DNA of 64,000 nt from Niastella caeni. Lineage in GTDB: Bacteria; Bacteroidota; Bacteroidia; Chitinophagales; Chitinophagaceae. Positions 18,694 through 27,449 of this stretch are shown piece by piece (positions within the stretch are counted from its first letter, which is position 1; each line of letters begins with the position of its first letter). The position numbers and the translations under genes were made by a program. Location: positions 154,649 through 218,648 of the forward strand of contig NZ_STFF01000009.1 in assembly GCF_004834005.1 (NCBI RefSeq). The letters are read 5' to 3'. A model generated the notes under the pieces. The model saw nothing but the letters and a program-made list of their open reading frames with translations, was not told the DNA's origin and ran no database searches.

Positions 18694-19491
18694 ATGATCT
18701 TTTCAGTTCTTGGTGATTGGTTTTCCAGATCTAATAAATTTGAACGACTTTGGTTGCTTGCTAAAATTGAATTTAAGCTTCGTTATTATGAAAATAAACT
18801 GGGGCTTTTTTGGGCATTGTTAAAACCATTGATGGACATTGTAATTTATTATACGGTGTTCAACGTCATTCTTAACCAGCAAATCCCGGGCTTTGCCTCT
18901 TATTTGTTTATTGGTTTAATTCTGTGGAACTTCTTTGTTGAATCTACCACCGGCACCATACAGATCCTCAATACTAAAAAATATTTGTACGAGTATAGCA
19001 ATATGAATAAACTCGAAATTTATATTGCTACCCTGTTCAGTACCACCATAGGCTTCTTCTTCAACTTCCTAATGTTCCTGTTGTTCTATAATTTCATGGA
19101 ACCTGCCTCAAAAGGAACCGACATATATAGTTTGTGGATTGTTCCCATTTTCTTCAACATGTTCATCCTGTCGCTTGGGTTTTCTTTGATACTTTCTAAC
19201 ATTTATATCATAGCCAAAGACATTAACCAGGTTTGGCAGGTACTTGTACAGTTCCTGTTTTTCTTATCACCCATATTTTACAAGTTGGAAATTTTTACAA
19301 AGGCATTACCTTCTATGACTTATGCCAATCCAGTAGCGGGCATTATCATCAATGCGCGTATGGTGATGATCGAGGGGAAAACACCTCATTTGAAATTACT
19401 GGCTTTTGACTTAGCATATGCGTTTGCATTTCTAATATTAGGCTTGTACCTGTTAAACAAACTCGGATCAAAAGCTGCTGAAAAATTATAA
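18694..19491 (+). CDS. ABC-2 type polysaccharide export permease (Wzm-like)
   Basis: A 265-residue membrane protein with about six hydrophobic helices. The N-terminal cytoplasmic segment ends in RYYENKLGLFWALLKPLMDI, the hallmark of the ABC-2 permeases that export O-antigen, capsule or teichoic acid, and SPIFYKLEIF lies before the last helices. It forms the channel for a finished lipid-linked glycan, energised by the ATPase encoded five bases downstream. It sits three bases after the GT4-GT2 fusion. The substrate is presumably the product of the fused transferases upstream (inference). Confidence 0.9.
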   Translation: MIFSVLGDWFSRSNKFERLWLLAKIEFKLRYYENKLGLFWALLKPLMDIVIYYTVFNVILNQQIPGFASYLFIGLILWNFFVESTTGTIQILNTKKYLYEYSNMNKLEIYIATLFSTTIGFFFNFLMFLLFYNFMEPASKGTDIYSLWIVPIFFNMFILSLGFSLILSNIYIIAKDINQVWQVLVQFLFFLSPIFYKLEIFTKALPSMTYANPVAGIIINARMVMIEGKTPHLKLLAFDLAYAFAFLILGLYLLNKLGSKAAEKL

Positions 19492-19496
19492 ACACC

Positions 19497-20234
19497 ATGG
19501 AAAAAGTGCCGGCCATTGAGGCAAAAAATATTAGTAAAACATTCCACATTTCAGAAGACAGCCACAATACTGTAAAGCACAGACTGTTTAACTTATTTAA
19601 TCCGCCCCGAGCTAAAAAAGTAGAAGCAATAAAAAACATGGATTTTGCTGTTTATAAAGGTGAGTGTATTGGCTTGCTGGGAAGAAACGGATGCGGTAAA
19701 TCGACCCTGGTAAGGTTACTGGCTGGTGTTTATCCCACAGATACCGGACAAATTAATATCCACGGCACTACGCTTTTAATGAACCTTGGCGTAGGTATGA
19801 GCCACCAGCTTACTGCCCGCGAAAACATATATGTTTCTGCATCGGTACTTGGATTAAAGATCAAAGAAATAGATAACATCTTCGATAAAATTGTAGACTT
19901 TGCAGAGCTGCGCGAATTCATTGATACCAAAATCAAATACTTCTCATCGGGTATGGTGGCCCGTCTTGGATTTTCTATTGCAGTAAATGCAGGCGCCGAC
20001 ATTATGTTCCTTGATGAAATATTTGCCGTGGGTGATATGAAATTCCAGGAAAAAGCGGTTAAAGTATTTGAATCAAGCTGGATTGAAGGCAAAACAGTAA
20101 TCCTTGTTAGCCATAGTATGGATGTAATAAAAAAATATTGTTCCCGCACAGCATTCATGAAAAATGGAAGCCTGGTATTTTTTGGCGAAACAGAAGAAGC
20201 CATTGACATGTACGTGAAAGATAATCATGAGTAA
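19497..20234 (+). CDS. Polysaccharide export ABC ATPase (short Wzt-like)
   Basis: A 245-residue ATPase. Walker A is GLLGRNGCGKSTLVRLLAG, the signature is YFSSGMVARLGFSIA (the SSG-x2-ARL form typical of polysaccharide and teichoate exporters), Walker B is IMFLDEIFAVGD and the switch His is in VSHSMD. The N-terminus (VPAIEAKNISKTFHI) is the standard start. It lacks the C-terminal carbohydrate-binding domain of O-antigen Wzt proteins, which are usually over 400 residues, so it resembles the KpsT or RfbE class. It pairs with the permease five bases upstream and is followed by a terminator hairpin. Confidence 0.92.
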   Translation: MEKVPAIEAKNISKTFHISEDSHNTVKHRLFNLFNPPRAKKVEAIKNMDFAVYKGECIGLLGRNGCGKSTLVRLLAGVYPTDTGQINIHGTTLLMNLGVGMSHQLTARENIYVSASVLGLKIKEIDNIFDKIVDFAELREFIDTKIKYFSSGMVARLGFSIAVNAGADIMFLDEIFAVGDMKFQEKAVKVFESSWIEGKTVILVSHSMDVIKKYCSRTAFMKNGSLVFFGETEEAIDMYVKDNHE

Positions 20235-20276
20235 CTTCACAGGTGTTTAACTTATACCACAAAACATATCTTAAAT

Positions 20277-20307
20277 AAAAAGCAGGTACTGAATTACCTG
20301 CTTTTTT
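20277..20307 (+). terminator. Rho-independent terminator after the ABC exporter
   Basis: Stem AAAAAGCAGGTA / TACCTGCTTTTTT around a six-base loop, ending in six T. It closes the + strand operon ending with the ATPase; the A-rich left arm makes it usable on the minus strand too. Confidence 0.88.
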
Positions 20308-20354
20308 ATTTTTATAAATTGGGAATAAACGAATAGGCATTGTTTCCCAGGGAT

Positions 20355-21659
20355 TTAGCTGAGCGACTTTTTATTTATAGGAGGCCGGAAACTTACAATC
20401 AATGCAATAAAGAAGGCGAACATCATATTGCCCATACTGCGGTCGAAATAGGTTTCGGGAATGAATGACAGCACGAATGCTGCAATTACAAACACTCCGA
20501 ACATGTCTTTCGTACGAAAGCACTGGCGCAACGGTTCAAATAAAAATCCCCATAGGAATATCAGTAAGCCCACTACTCCAAAAGCAACCAGCACATCCAG
20601 GTAATTGTTGTGCAGGTTGCGGCGGCTGTCATACGCAAAATCAAAATGTTTAACCGCATATATTTCCATCATTCTGTCCACTTTATCACCTAAATGCACC
20701 CCCAGTACCGGATGTTGCTTCACGAGGTCCCATCCACAATTCCATACAGCCAGCCTGATGTTGGCGCCATTCCATTGATCGTCGGTAACCTCCATATTAA
20801 AATGACTTTCTGCCCCTTTATTGGAAAATTCATAACTGGTATAACCCAATTCGCGGAACCGGTTCACCGTTTTTGGGAAGAAATTGATCAGTATAAATCC
20901 GACCGCTGCAATACCAACCACAACGAAGCCCAACTGCATCAATTTCTTTTTTTGAATAGCCTGCCAGATAGCAACACAAATAATACTACTGTATAAAATG
21001 GTAATGGCAATACGGCTGGCCAGTAAAAAATTCGCCACCAGTAAAATAAAAAAACTGGCATACACAATGCCTTTGGAGATTACCGTTGACTTAATACTTA
21101 GCAGGTAGCCAAAGCTAAAAACCGCCAGGTTACCGAATAAAGCCACGTATACCGATTGCTTCTCGATAAGATAGGTAAAGTTATCGTTATACAGCAGAGA
21201 GGTATCGTTATAAGAAATACTTCGGAATATTGCCACGCAAATACAAAGCAACAGCGTAATGGTTGCAGTTACCGCATAGGCGTACAGGATCCGTTCTTTA
21301 AGCGCCTGCTTAATGTAAATCAATCCAATGGTAACCGGGAACACCAGGAGCGGCATCCGCACAACCACCCAGGAAAAGCCTTCCGCCTGATTTTTTGATA
21401 AAAATGCGCTGATGATATGCAATAAGTAAAAAAGCACCATGGCAACGATCTCCTTACGCCGGCGCAACAGATCATATTTTTCGGAGAAAGAATTGTAAAA
21501 TAAGCTGTAAAGGGAAACAAGGACCACTGCCACATTGTTTGTGACCTCCATATGGTCCGGGAAAAAGGTGATAAAAAATATGGCCACCAGCACATATAAT
21601 ATTTTATCCTTTATAGTCAACAAGCCAGCCTGATCATCCAACAAGAACAAGGATCGCAT
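20355..21659 (-). CDS. O-antigen ligase/polymerase family membrane protein
   Basis: A 434-residue protein with about ten to twelve hydrophobic helices. A large loop near residues 270-350 precedes RRNLHNNYLDVLVAFGVVGL, the HN-x2-L motif of the O-antigen ligase (Wzy/WaaL) domain. Such proteins join lipid-linked glycan to an acceptor, either another repeat unit or a lipid or protein. The N-terminus MRSLFLLDDQAGLL precedes the first helix. The sequence alone cannot tell ligase from polymerase; two more genes of this kind lie downstream in the cluster. A -7 box is at 21680-21687. Confidence 0.82.
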   Translation of the reverse strand: MRSLFLLDDQAGLLTIKDKILYVLVAIFFITFFPDHMEVTNNVAVVLVSLYSLFYNSFSEKYDLLRRRKEIVAMVLFYLLHIISAFLSKNQAEGFSWVVVRMPLLVFPVTIGLIYIKQALKERILYAYAVTATITLLLCICVAIFRSISYNDTSLLYNDNFTYLIEKQSVYVALFGNLAVFSFGYLLSIKSTVISKGIVYASFFILLVANFLLASRIAITILYSSIICVAIWQAIQKKKLMQLGFVVVGIAAVGFILINFFPKTVNRFRELGYTSYEFSNKGAESHFNMEVTDDQWNGANIRLAVWNCGWDLVKQHPVLGVHLGDKVDRMMEIYAVKHFDFAYDSRRNLHNNYLDVLVAFGVVGLLIFLWGFLFEPLRQCFRTKDMFGVFVIAAFVLSFIPETYFDRSMGNMMFAFFIALIVSFRPPINKKSLS

Positions 21660-21679
21660 ATAGGGTATCTCCTTTACGG

Positions 21680-21687
21680 CAAAAATA
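21680..21687 (-). promoter_or_regulatory. Candidate -7 box of the O-antigen ligase-like gene
   Basis: TATTTTTG on the minus strand matches TAnnTTTG about 21 bases before the start codon. No matching -33 element is evident. Confidence 0.4.
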
Positions 21688-21832
21688 CATTTACGGGGTT
21701 ACTTACAGGAATATAATACCCCCTTTTAACGAATTCATGATACCTATGTTGCCTGCAGCTTTCGCAAAATAAACGGAACGGCAGGCAACTTTTCCGCCAT
21801 TTGCTACGAATAATATTATAAGAAAGGCCATC

Positions 21833-22912
21833 ATGAAAATTGCGTTCATTACCAGGTCGACATTATATTCGGTTAAAGGCGGAGATACCTTTCAGATCAT
21901 CAATACAGCCCGGCAATTAAAGCAACTGGGGGTTGAAGTGGATATTAAATTAACCAATCAACCGGTTAATTATCAGCAATACGACCTGTTGCACTTTTTC
22001 AATATTGTACGGCCAGCCGATATCGTATGCCATATTAACAGATCAGGAAAGCCTTTTGTGATATCGCCTAACCTGGTGAATTATTACGAATACGATCAAT
22101 TGCACCGGAAAGGCATGGCAGGATCGCTGTTCCGTTTTCTACCCAAAAACAGCATAGAATACGTAAAAACAATTGCCCGCTGGCTGCAGGGCAAAGATGT
22201 TTTAATGACGAATTCGTATGTATGGAAAGGACACAAACAGAGCATAAAAAAAATATTACGGCAGGCAGCCCAGATATTGCCCAATTCAATCCTTGAATAC
22301 GAACAGTTGGCTGAATTTGGCACTCCCCTGCCCGGCTATACCCTTGTTCCAAATGGTATTGACCCGGCTTTGTTCACCTGGAACAGCAGCCTGCCCAAAG
22401 AACCTACCCTGGTATTATGTGTGGCAAGAATTGAAGGCATAAAGAACCAGTTGAACCTGATAAAAGCGCTGAACAATACCAAATTCCGGTTAGTGATCAT
22501 TGGCAACCCCGCTCCCAACCAATTGGCTTATTACCATGAATGCCGCAAACAGGCAGCAGCCAATATTTCCTTTATTGAGCAGTTACCACAGGAAACGCTA
22601 ACGGCGTGGTACCAAAAAGCTGGCATACATATACTACCAAGTTGGTTCGAAACCTGCGGCCTGTCTACCCTGGAAGCAGCTGCAATGGGTTGCCGGGTGG
22701 TGATCACCGCAAAGGGATATACCCGCGAGTACTTTGAAAATGAAGCGGCTTATTGCGACCCAGCCTCGCCTGAAAGCATTTTAGCGGCCGTAGAAAAAGC
22801 AGCTTCAACAACCGGAACAAATACCCTCAGACAAAAAATATTAGATCAATACACCTGGCAACACGCAGCATCACAAACAGCGGCCGCTTATAAACACGTA
22901 TTACAACAATGA
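21833..22912 (+). CDS. GT4-family glycosyltransferase
   Basis: A 359-residue GT-B glycosyltransferase. The N-terminal half starts MKIAFITRSTLYSVKGGDTF. The donor half has LVLCVARIEGIKNQLNLIKAL near 195-215 and PSWFETCGLSTLEAAAMG with the E-x7-E pair near 270-287. VPNGIDPALF near 179-188 is typical of the family. It is probably involved in adding one sugar to the surface glycan. Its stop overlaps the next gene's ATG by four bases (ATGA), so the two transferases are probably co-translated. Confidence 0.9.
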   Translation: MKIAFITRSTLYSVKGGDTFQIINTARQLKQLGVEVDIKLTNQPVNYQQYDLLHFFNIVRPADIVCHINRSGKPFVISPNLVNYYEYDQLHRKGMAGSLFRFLPKNSIEYVKTIARWLQGKDVLMTNSYVWKGHKQSIKKILRQAAQILPNSILEYEQLAEFGTPLPGYTLVPNGIDPALFTWNSSLPKEPTLVLCVARIEGIKNQLNLIKALNNTKFRLVIIGNPAPNQLAYYHECRKQAAANISFIEQLPQETLTAWYQKAGIHILPSWFETCGLSTLEAAAMGCRVVITAKGYTREYFENEAAYCDPASPESILAAVEKAASTTGTNTLRQKILDQYTWQHAASQTAAAYKHVLQQ

Positions 22913-24057
22913 CATTACGCATAGGCATATTAGGGACCAGGGGCATACCCAATCATTATGGCGGATTTGAACAGTTTGCTGAATACCTGTCAACCGGACT
23001 GGTAGCAAAAGGGCACGAAGTTTTTGTATACAATTCTCACAACCATGCCTACCAGGGCAATACCTGGAACAATGTTCAGTTGATCCATTGTTACGATCCA
23101 GAGTACCAGTTGGGCAGCTTTGGGCAATTCATATATGACCTCAACTGTATCCTCGATGCCCGGCGAAGGAATTTTGATGTGATCCTGATGCTGGGTTTTA
23201 CCAGTAGTTCGGCCTGGGGCTGGTTCTACCCCGATCAAAGCACTTTGATCTTTAACATGGACGGGCTGGAATGGAAGCGGACCAAATATTCTAAACCGGT
23301 GCAGAAGTTTTTGTTGCTGGCCGAGAAACTGGCTGTCAGGTTCAGTCACTATTATATTGCCGACTCGGTAGTTATTCAATCGTACCTGAAAAGCAAGTAT
23401 GCCATTGCCAGTGAACACATACCCTATGGCGCCGAAATACATTATAACGAGGAAGAAAGCCTGTTACAGGAATTTGGGGTAAAAAAGCATGAGTACTTTA
23501 TACTCATGGCGCGAATGGCTGCCGAGAACAATATTGAAATGATCCTGGATGGCTTTCATGCCAGCAATAGCAATAAAAAATTCCTGGTTGTTGGTTCCGT
23601 TGACAATAAACTGGGTCAGCACCTGGTACACAAATTCAGGAAGGATGAACGCATTGTGTTTACCGGTGGGATCTATAACCATCCGCAAAAAATACACTCG
23701 CTTAAAATTTACTCGAGCCTCTATTTTCATGGCCATAGTGTAGGCGGCACCAACCCTTCGTTATTGGAAGCGATGGCCAGCCGGTCGCTGATAGCAGCGC
23801 ACGACAATCCGTTTAACCGCGCCGTATTGCAACAGGATTCATTTTATTTTTCATCTCCGAACGAGGTAAGGGAAATTATTGAAAATACTTATCGCAATGG
23901 CCGGGAGATGGCTATGGTGAATAATAACCTGAAGAAAATACAGGAGCAATTTAACTGGGATAACGTGATAAAAAAATACGAGGACTTTATACAGCGTTGT
24001 GTAAGGGAGAAAATGTATCCCGCTTCCCGCTTTCAAACTCCCGAAAAACAGGCGTAA
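22909..24057 (+). CDS. GT4 glycosyltransferase with DUF1972 N-terminal domain
   Basis: A 382-residue glycosyltransferase. The first half matches DUF1972, the N-terminal domain of many rhamnosyl- or related transferases: RIGILGTRGIPNHYGGFEQF at the start, NMDGLEWKRTKYS near 117-129. The second half has GHSVGGTNPSLLEAMASRSL, the usual GT4 donor-site motif in this subfamily. The start overlaps the previous stop (ATGA). Its last 71 bases overlap, on the opposite strand, the 3' end of the following membrane protein gene. The sugar transferred is not deducible. Confidence 0.9.
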   Translation: MTLRIGILGTRGIPNHYGGFEQFAEYLSTGLVAKGHEVFVYNSHNHAYQGNTWNNVQLIHCYDPEYQLGSFGQFIYDLNCILDARRRNFDVILMLGFTSSSAWGWFYPDQSTLIFNMDGLEWKRTKYSKPVQKFLLLAEKLAVRFSHYYIADSVVIQSYLKSKYAIASEHIPYGAEIHYNEEESLLQEFGVKKHEYFILMARMAAENNIEMILDGFHASNSNKKFLVVGSVDNKLGQHLVHKFRKDERIVFTGGIYNHPQKIHSLKIYSSLYFHGHSVGGTNPSLLEAMASRSLIAAHDNPFNRAVLQQDSFYFSSPNEVREIIENTYRNGREMAMVNNNLKKIQEQFNWDNVIKKYEDFIQRCVREKMYPASRFQTPEKQA

Positions 24058-25210
24058 ACGCCATTATCCAGATAACATATTCCGCAATATTGGTAATAAA
24101 GCTGCCGGTGAACTGGTAAACAAAAATAAAGATGAATAAAAGCAGGCGGTAATAATTACGCCAAACCCTGGTATAAACAAAAAAGAAGCATTCAGTCAGT
24201 ATCCGCACAATAAACCCTACCCAACCGAAAAGAGCCAGGGTTTCAGCAGCCGCATTGGGAATAGCCACGCGGGTAGTTTCATATCCATAACCATAAAAAT
24301 CCCGTATCAGTTCAAACCCCAGTACTTTAATTTGTCCGGGACCAATGCCCCACCAGTAACTTTTCTTTTCCAGCAATTGCTCGGCCAGCCAAAACGCCTC
24401 AAATGTTCTACCCTTTCCCGATGGGTCCTTACCGGTTATTACGTTGGCGATGCGTACAAAAAGAATGTTATCAGGAAAGAACACAATGGCTATTCCTATG
24501 GCCGTTATAACAATTATTCCAACGAACCCCAACAGGTTAATGACCCGCTTGTTTACAATGAAGGTTTTAATGTAAACAATAAATGTTACCGCAAGCGCCA
24601 CTACAATAGCACTGATAACTCCTAAAGAAAAAGAAAGGGTCAAAGGCAGCACCAACATTACCAGCAGCAACCAACCATTGATTGTGTTACGGTAAAATAT
24701 CAACTGCAGCAGGAAGAAGAAAAACAATGGCGTAAACAACAACGCATAATAAGAAGGCTCGTATGTGAGTAAACTCAATCGCCTGAAATCCTCTACCCCT
24801 GTTGTTAAAAACTGCTTCATCCAAAGCAGATTATCATAGGGCGTGAAGAACAGCGGAATGGCAACCAGGCAAAAGATGAAATTAATGATCAGCAGTGGCT
24901 TGAAGATGTTTTCAGGATGCTCGCATTTTATTAAAAAGGTATATACTGCCTGGCAAAAAACATATACCATGGTAATGTTCAGAATCGAAATAAAATAGCT
25001 TTTGGTGTCGACCCCTATACTGATATGAATAAGCACAAAGGGTGTTAAAGCCAGTAAAAAAGGCCATAGGACCTCCTGCCGGCGGGTAACCACTACCCAT
25101 ATGTACAAGAGCGGACTTAACAATGCGGTATAGGTTAATCCAAATGGCAACCCTAGTGAATTAATAAAAAAGTAGATAAACGCAACCGGAAAGTATTTAT
25201 TAATTCGCAT
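23987..25210 (-). CDS. O-antigen polymerase-like membrane protein (Wzy-like)
   Basis: A 407-residue polytopic protein with about ten helices. The long loop before AETLALFGWVGFIVRIL near the C-terminus, with YWWGIGPGQIKVLG in the loop, is as in Wzy and O-antigen ligase proteins; the HN motif of the other two copies is replaced by NAAAETL. I use the ATG at 25210 (MRINKYFP), which overlaps the flippase stop by 11 bases, rather than an ATG 81 bases further upstream lying deep inside the flippase gene. Likely role: polymerising flipped repeat units outside the cytoplasm. Its 3' end overlaps the convergent DUF1972 transferase by 71 bases. Confidence 0.75.
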   Translation of the reverse strand: MRINKYFPVAFIYFFINSLGLPFGLTYTALLSPLLYIWVVVTRRQEVLWPFLLALTPFVLIHISIGVDTKSYFISILNITMVYVFCQAVYTFLIKCEHPENIFKPLLIINFIFCLVAIPLFFTPYDNLLWMKQFLTTGVEDFRRLSLLTYEPSYYALLFTPLFFFFLLQLIFYRNTINGWLLLVMLVLPLTLSFSLGVISAIVVALAVTFIVYIKTFIVNKRVINLLGFVGIIVITAIGIAIVFFPDNILFVRIANVITGKDPSGKGRTFEAFWLAEQLLEKKSYWWGIGPGQIKVLGFELIRDFYGYGYETTRVAIPNAAAETLALFGWVGFIVRILTECFFFVYTRVWRNYYRLLLFIFIFVYQFTGSFITNIAEYVIWIMAFTPVFREFESGKRDTFSPLHNAV

Positions 25211-26495
25211 GCCCGTCAGTTGTGTATTTAAGGTACCTGGCACTAAGGAAACCAGCCAGTTTATTTTTAAAAAGTTCCCGGTTAAAGCCAACCGTTATAA
25301 ACAGTTCGGTGAATAAAACAGTTATGGTAGTGCCAACCGGTCCCCATATCTGCACCAGCAACAAATTACAGATCACATTGATAATGGTTCCCTGGGCCAA
25401 CACCCGCAGGTAACTCTTCTTCTGGTTAAAGGCCATTAATAACTGGCTGGCCGGAATATGCAAACAAACTATAAGCGGTCCCAGGCAAAATAACCGAAGC
25501 AGTAACACCGCATTACCCTGCTCGCTACCTAAAAAGAACGAAATTATAAAAGGGGAAAAACCAAACAGCAATACACTGGCCAATAACACCAACAGCAAAA
25601 ACGGTATATACACCGATCTGAAAAAACCTTGTGTTGATGCGGCCCCCTTTTGCGCCAACTGGCAAAGGGGCGGATATATTACCTGCGAAAACATAACCGG
25701 TATTTGCCGGCTAGCCAGGAAGATCTTCTCGGCAACGCTGTAATAGCCTGCTACCAGGTCGTTAGTAAAAATCCGCAATATGAAGACGTTGATGCTCAAA
25801 AAGGTATTTATTGAGATGTTGGAGAGCATTACGGGCCAGCCTTCTTTCAGCTCATGCACTACATCGCCCCACAACGGGCGAACCACCGGCAACTTAAAAA
25901 ACCGTACAGCCCTTACTATGCTTCCGATACCCGCCACCATGCTTCCTATGCCCATGAACAAAATAAAGAACCGGTAATCTGACCGCTGCCTGATAAAAAC
26001 AAAAACCAGGGCAACAAACAGCAGGCGCGACAGCAGGGTATAAATGGTTATGTATTTCATTTTTTCCATTCCCTGGAAGAACCAGCTTACCAGCAACGAT
26101 TGCCCGATAACCCAGGTAAAGCCAAAAAGGTAGAGTTGAAAGTGGGGTTTGAAAAAAGGGATCAGGGTAATTAGCAATAACAACACCCCGAATAATACGG
26201 TACAGATAACCATTTTAGCCGCCAGAACGGTAAAAAACAGCCGGGCGTTTTTGCCAATTGCATCCCGGTGCAAGGCCAGCGCACGGGTTGCGGTTAAATT
26301 AAACCCGTAATCGGTAATAGTACAAAAAATAAGCATTACCACCTGTGCCACAGCCACTACCCCATAGCCATCGGCCCCTATTCTCTTAATAACGAAAGGC
26401 ATTACCAGTACCGGCAACAAAAAATTGGCTCCCTGCAAAATACCCAACGCCATAAAATTCGAAAATATCCGGTTGCGTCTACTGGTGCTTTCCAT
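25200..26495 (-). CDS. Wzx-like oligosaccharide flippase
   Basis: A 431-residue protein with about 12 hydrophobic helices in the MATE-like/polysaccharide transporter fold. It starts NRIFSNFMALGILQGANFLLPVLVMPFVI and VIKRIGADGYGVVAVAQ, the typical N-terminal signature of Wzx flippases. It would move undecaprenyl-diphosphate-linked repeat units to the periplasmic leaflet. It is followed, with overlap, by a Wzy-like gene, and the divergent neighbour is a Wzz-like chain-length gene, so the three form a Wzx/Wzy/Wzz set. Confidence 0.9.
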   Translation of the reverse strand: MESTSRRNRIFSNFMALGILQGANFLLPVLVMPFVIKRIGADGYGVVAVAQVVMLIFCTITDYGFNLTATRALALHRDAIGKNARLFFTVLAAKMVICTVLFGVLLLLITLIPFFKPHFQLYLFGFTWVIGQSLLVSWFFQGMEKMKYITIYTLLSRLLFVALVFVFIRQRSDYRFFILFMGIGSMVAGIGSIVRAVRFFKLPVVRPLWGDVVHELKEGWPVMLSNISINTFLSINVFILRIFTNDLVAGYYSVAEKIFLASRQIPVMFSQVIYPPLCQLAQKGAASTQGFFRSVYIPFLLLVLLASVLLFGFSPFIISFFLGSEQGNAVLLLRLFCLGPLIVCLHIPASQLLMAFNQKKSYLRVLAQGTIINVICNLLLVQIWGPVGTTITVLFTELFITVGFNRELFKNKLAGFLSARYLKYTTDGHAN

Positions 26496-26577
26496 ATTGT
26501 TTGATTCAGAAAATAGTAAATGTCAAATTATAACAATTAACGCAACCCTCTCCTATAATTTTCCGTAATCGCTATTA

Positions 26578-27417
26578 ATGAAACAGGTTAAACTGGCACA
26601 CCACGCCACAGATGAACTGGACGTAGCGGCACTTTTTAAAAATGCCCTTCTTTTTTTCAGCCATTACGGTAAACTATTGCTTATAGTTGCTTTGGCAGGA
26701 ATGTTAGCCGGGGCGCTTCGGTTTTGGAGTACCCCTAACCTGTACTCATCATCCCTGGTATTGAAACCAACTTTGCTGAGCGACCCCGAACAACTGGAAT
26801 TGATCAATAGCTGGTCGACGCTGCTAAAGAAAAGAGAATTGCCGGTATTGGCGCGGCAGTTTCAAATGGATGAGCCCCTGCTAAAAAAGGTGAAGTCAAT
26901 TACTACGGAAGAATTACAAAAATCTTTCTCGCCCAATAATTTTACCGCTTATACGCTTACCGTGCTGGTAACCGATACCGCCGTTTTACAACCTTTGCAA
27001 AAAGGCATCGTGTACGCGCTCGACAATAGCGAATATATAAAAGACAAACTGGCTGCCCGTAAAAACATCCTGCGATCAATGATACAAACTGTACAGCAGG
27101 AAATTTCGCGCTTATATAACCTGCAAGCTGCCGTTGACACCAATCTGCAACAAAATAGCAATACCGGCGGGCGGTTTATGGTGAACATATCCGACATCAG
27201 CGCCCAGATTGCCAACTTACAGGAGAAGAAGCTTAACTATGAAGAAAACCTTTCCTTTACATCGGGCGTGTATGTGCTACAAAAGTTTTATACCCCTTCC
27301 AAACCTGCCCACCCGCAATTAATAAAACAATTACTGCTGGGCCTTGCCGGTGGATTATTATTGGGCTGCGTTATAGCGTTTTGTTTGTACGTACGGCGCA
27401 AAGCGAACCAAACATAA
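26578..27417 (+). CDS. Wzz-like chain-length determinant protein
   Basis: A 279-residue polysaccharide co-polymerase. TM1 (about 33-52, LLLIVALAGMLAGALRFWS) is followed by a periplasmic region with coiled-coil character (about 150-220). A proline-rich stretch YTPSKPAHPQ leads into TM2 (LLLGLAGGLLLGCVIAFCLY, about 250-270). The protein ends soon after TM2, so it has no tyrosine kinase domain. Wzz proteins set the length of Wzy-made polymers. It starts at ATG 26578, divergent from the Wzx gene by 82 bases, and is followed after 32 bases by an O-antigen ligase-like gene. Confidence 0.82.
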   Translation: MKQVKLAHHATDELDVAALFKNALLFFSHYGKLLLIVALAGMLAGALRFWSTPNLYSSSLVLKPTLLSDPEQLELINSWSTLLKKRELPVLARQFQMDEPLLKKVKSITTEELQKSFSPNNFTAYTLTVLVTDTAVLQPLQKGIVYALDNSEYIKDKLAARKNILRSMIQTVQQEISRLYNLQAAVDTNLQQNSNTGGRFMVNISDISAQIANLQEKKLNYEENLSFTSGVYVLQKFYTPSKPAHPQLIKQLLLGLAGGLLLGCVIAFCLYVRRKANQT

Positions 27418-27449
27418 CAGAGCCCATATTTTAAACCTGTATCGTTCGA

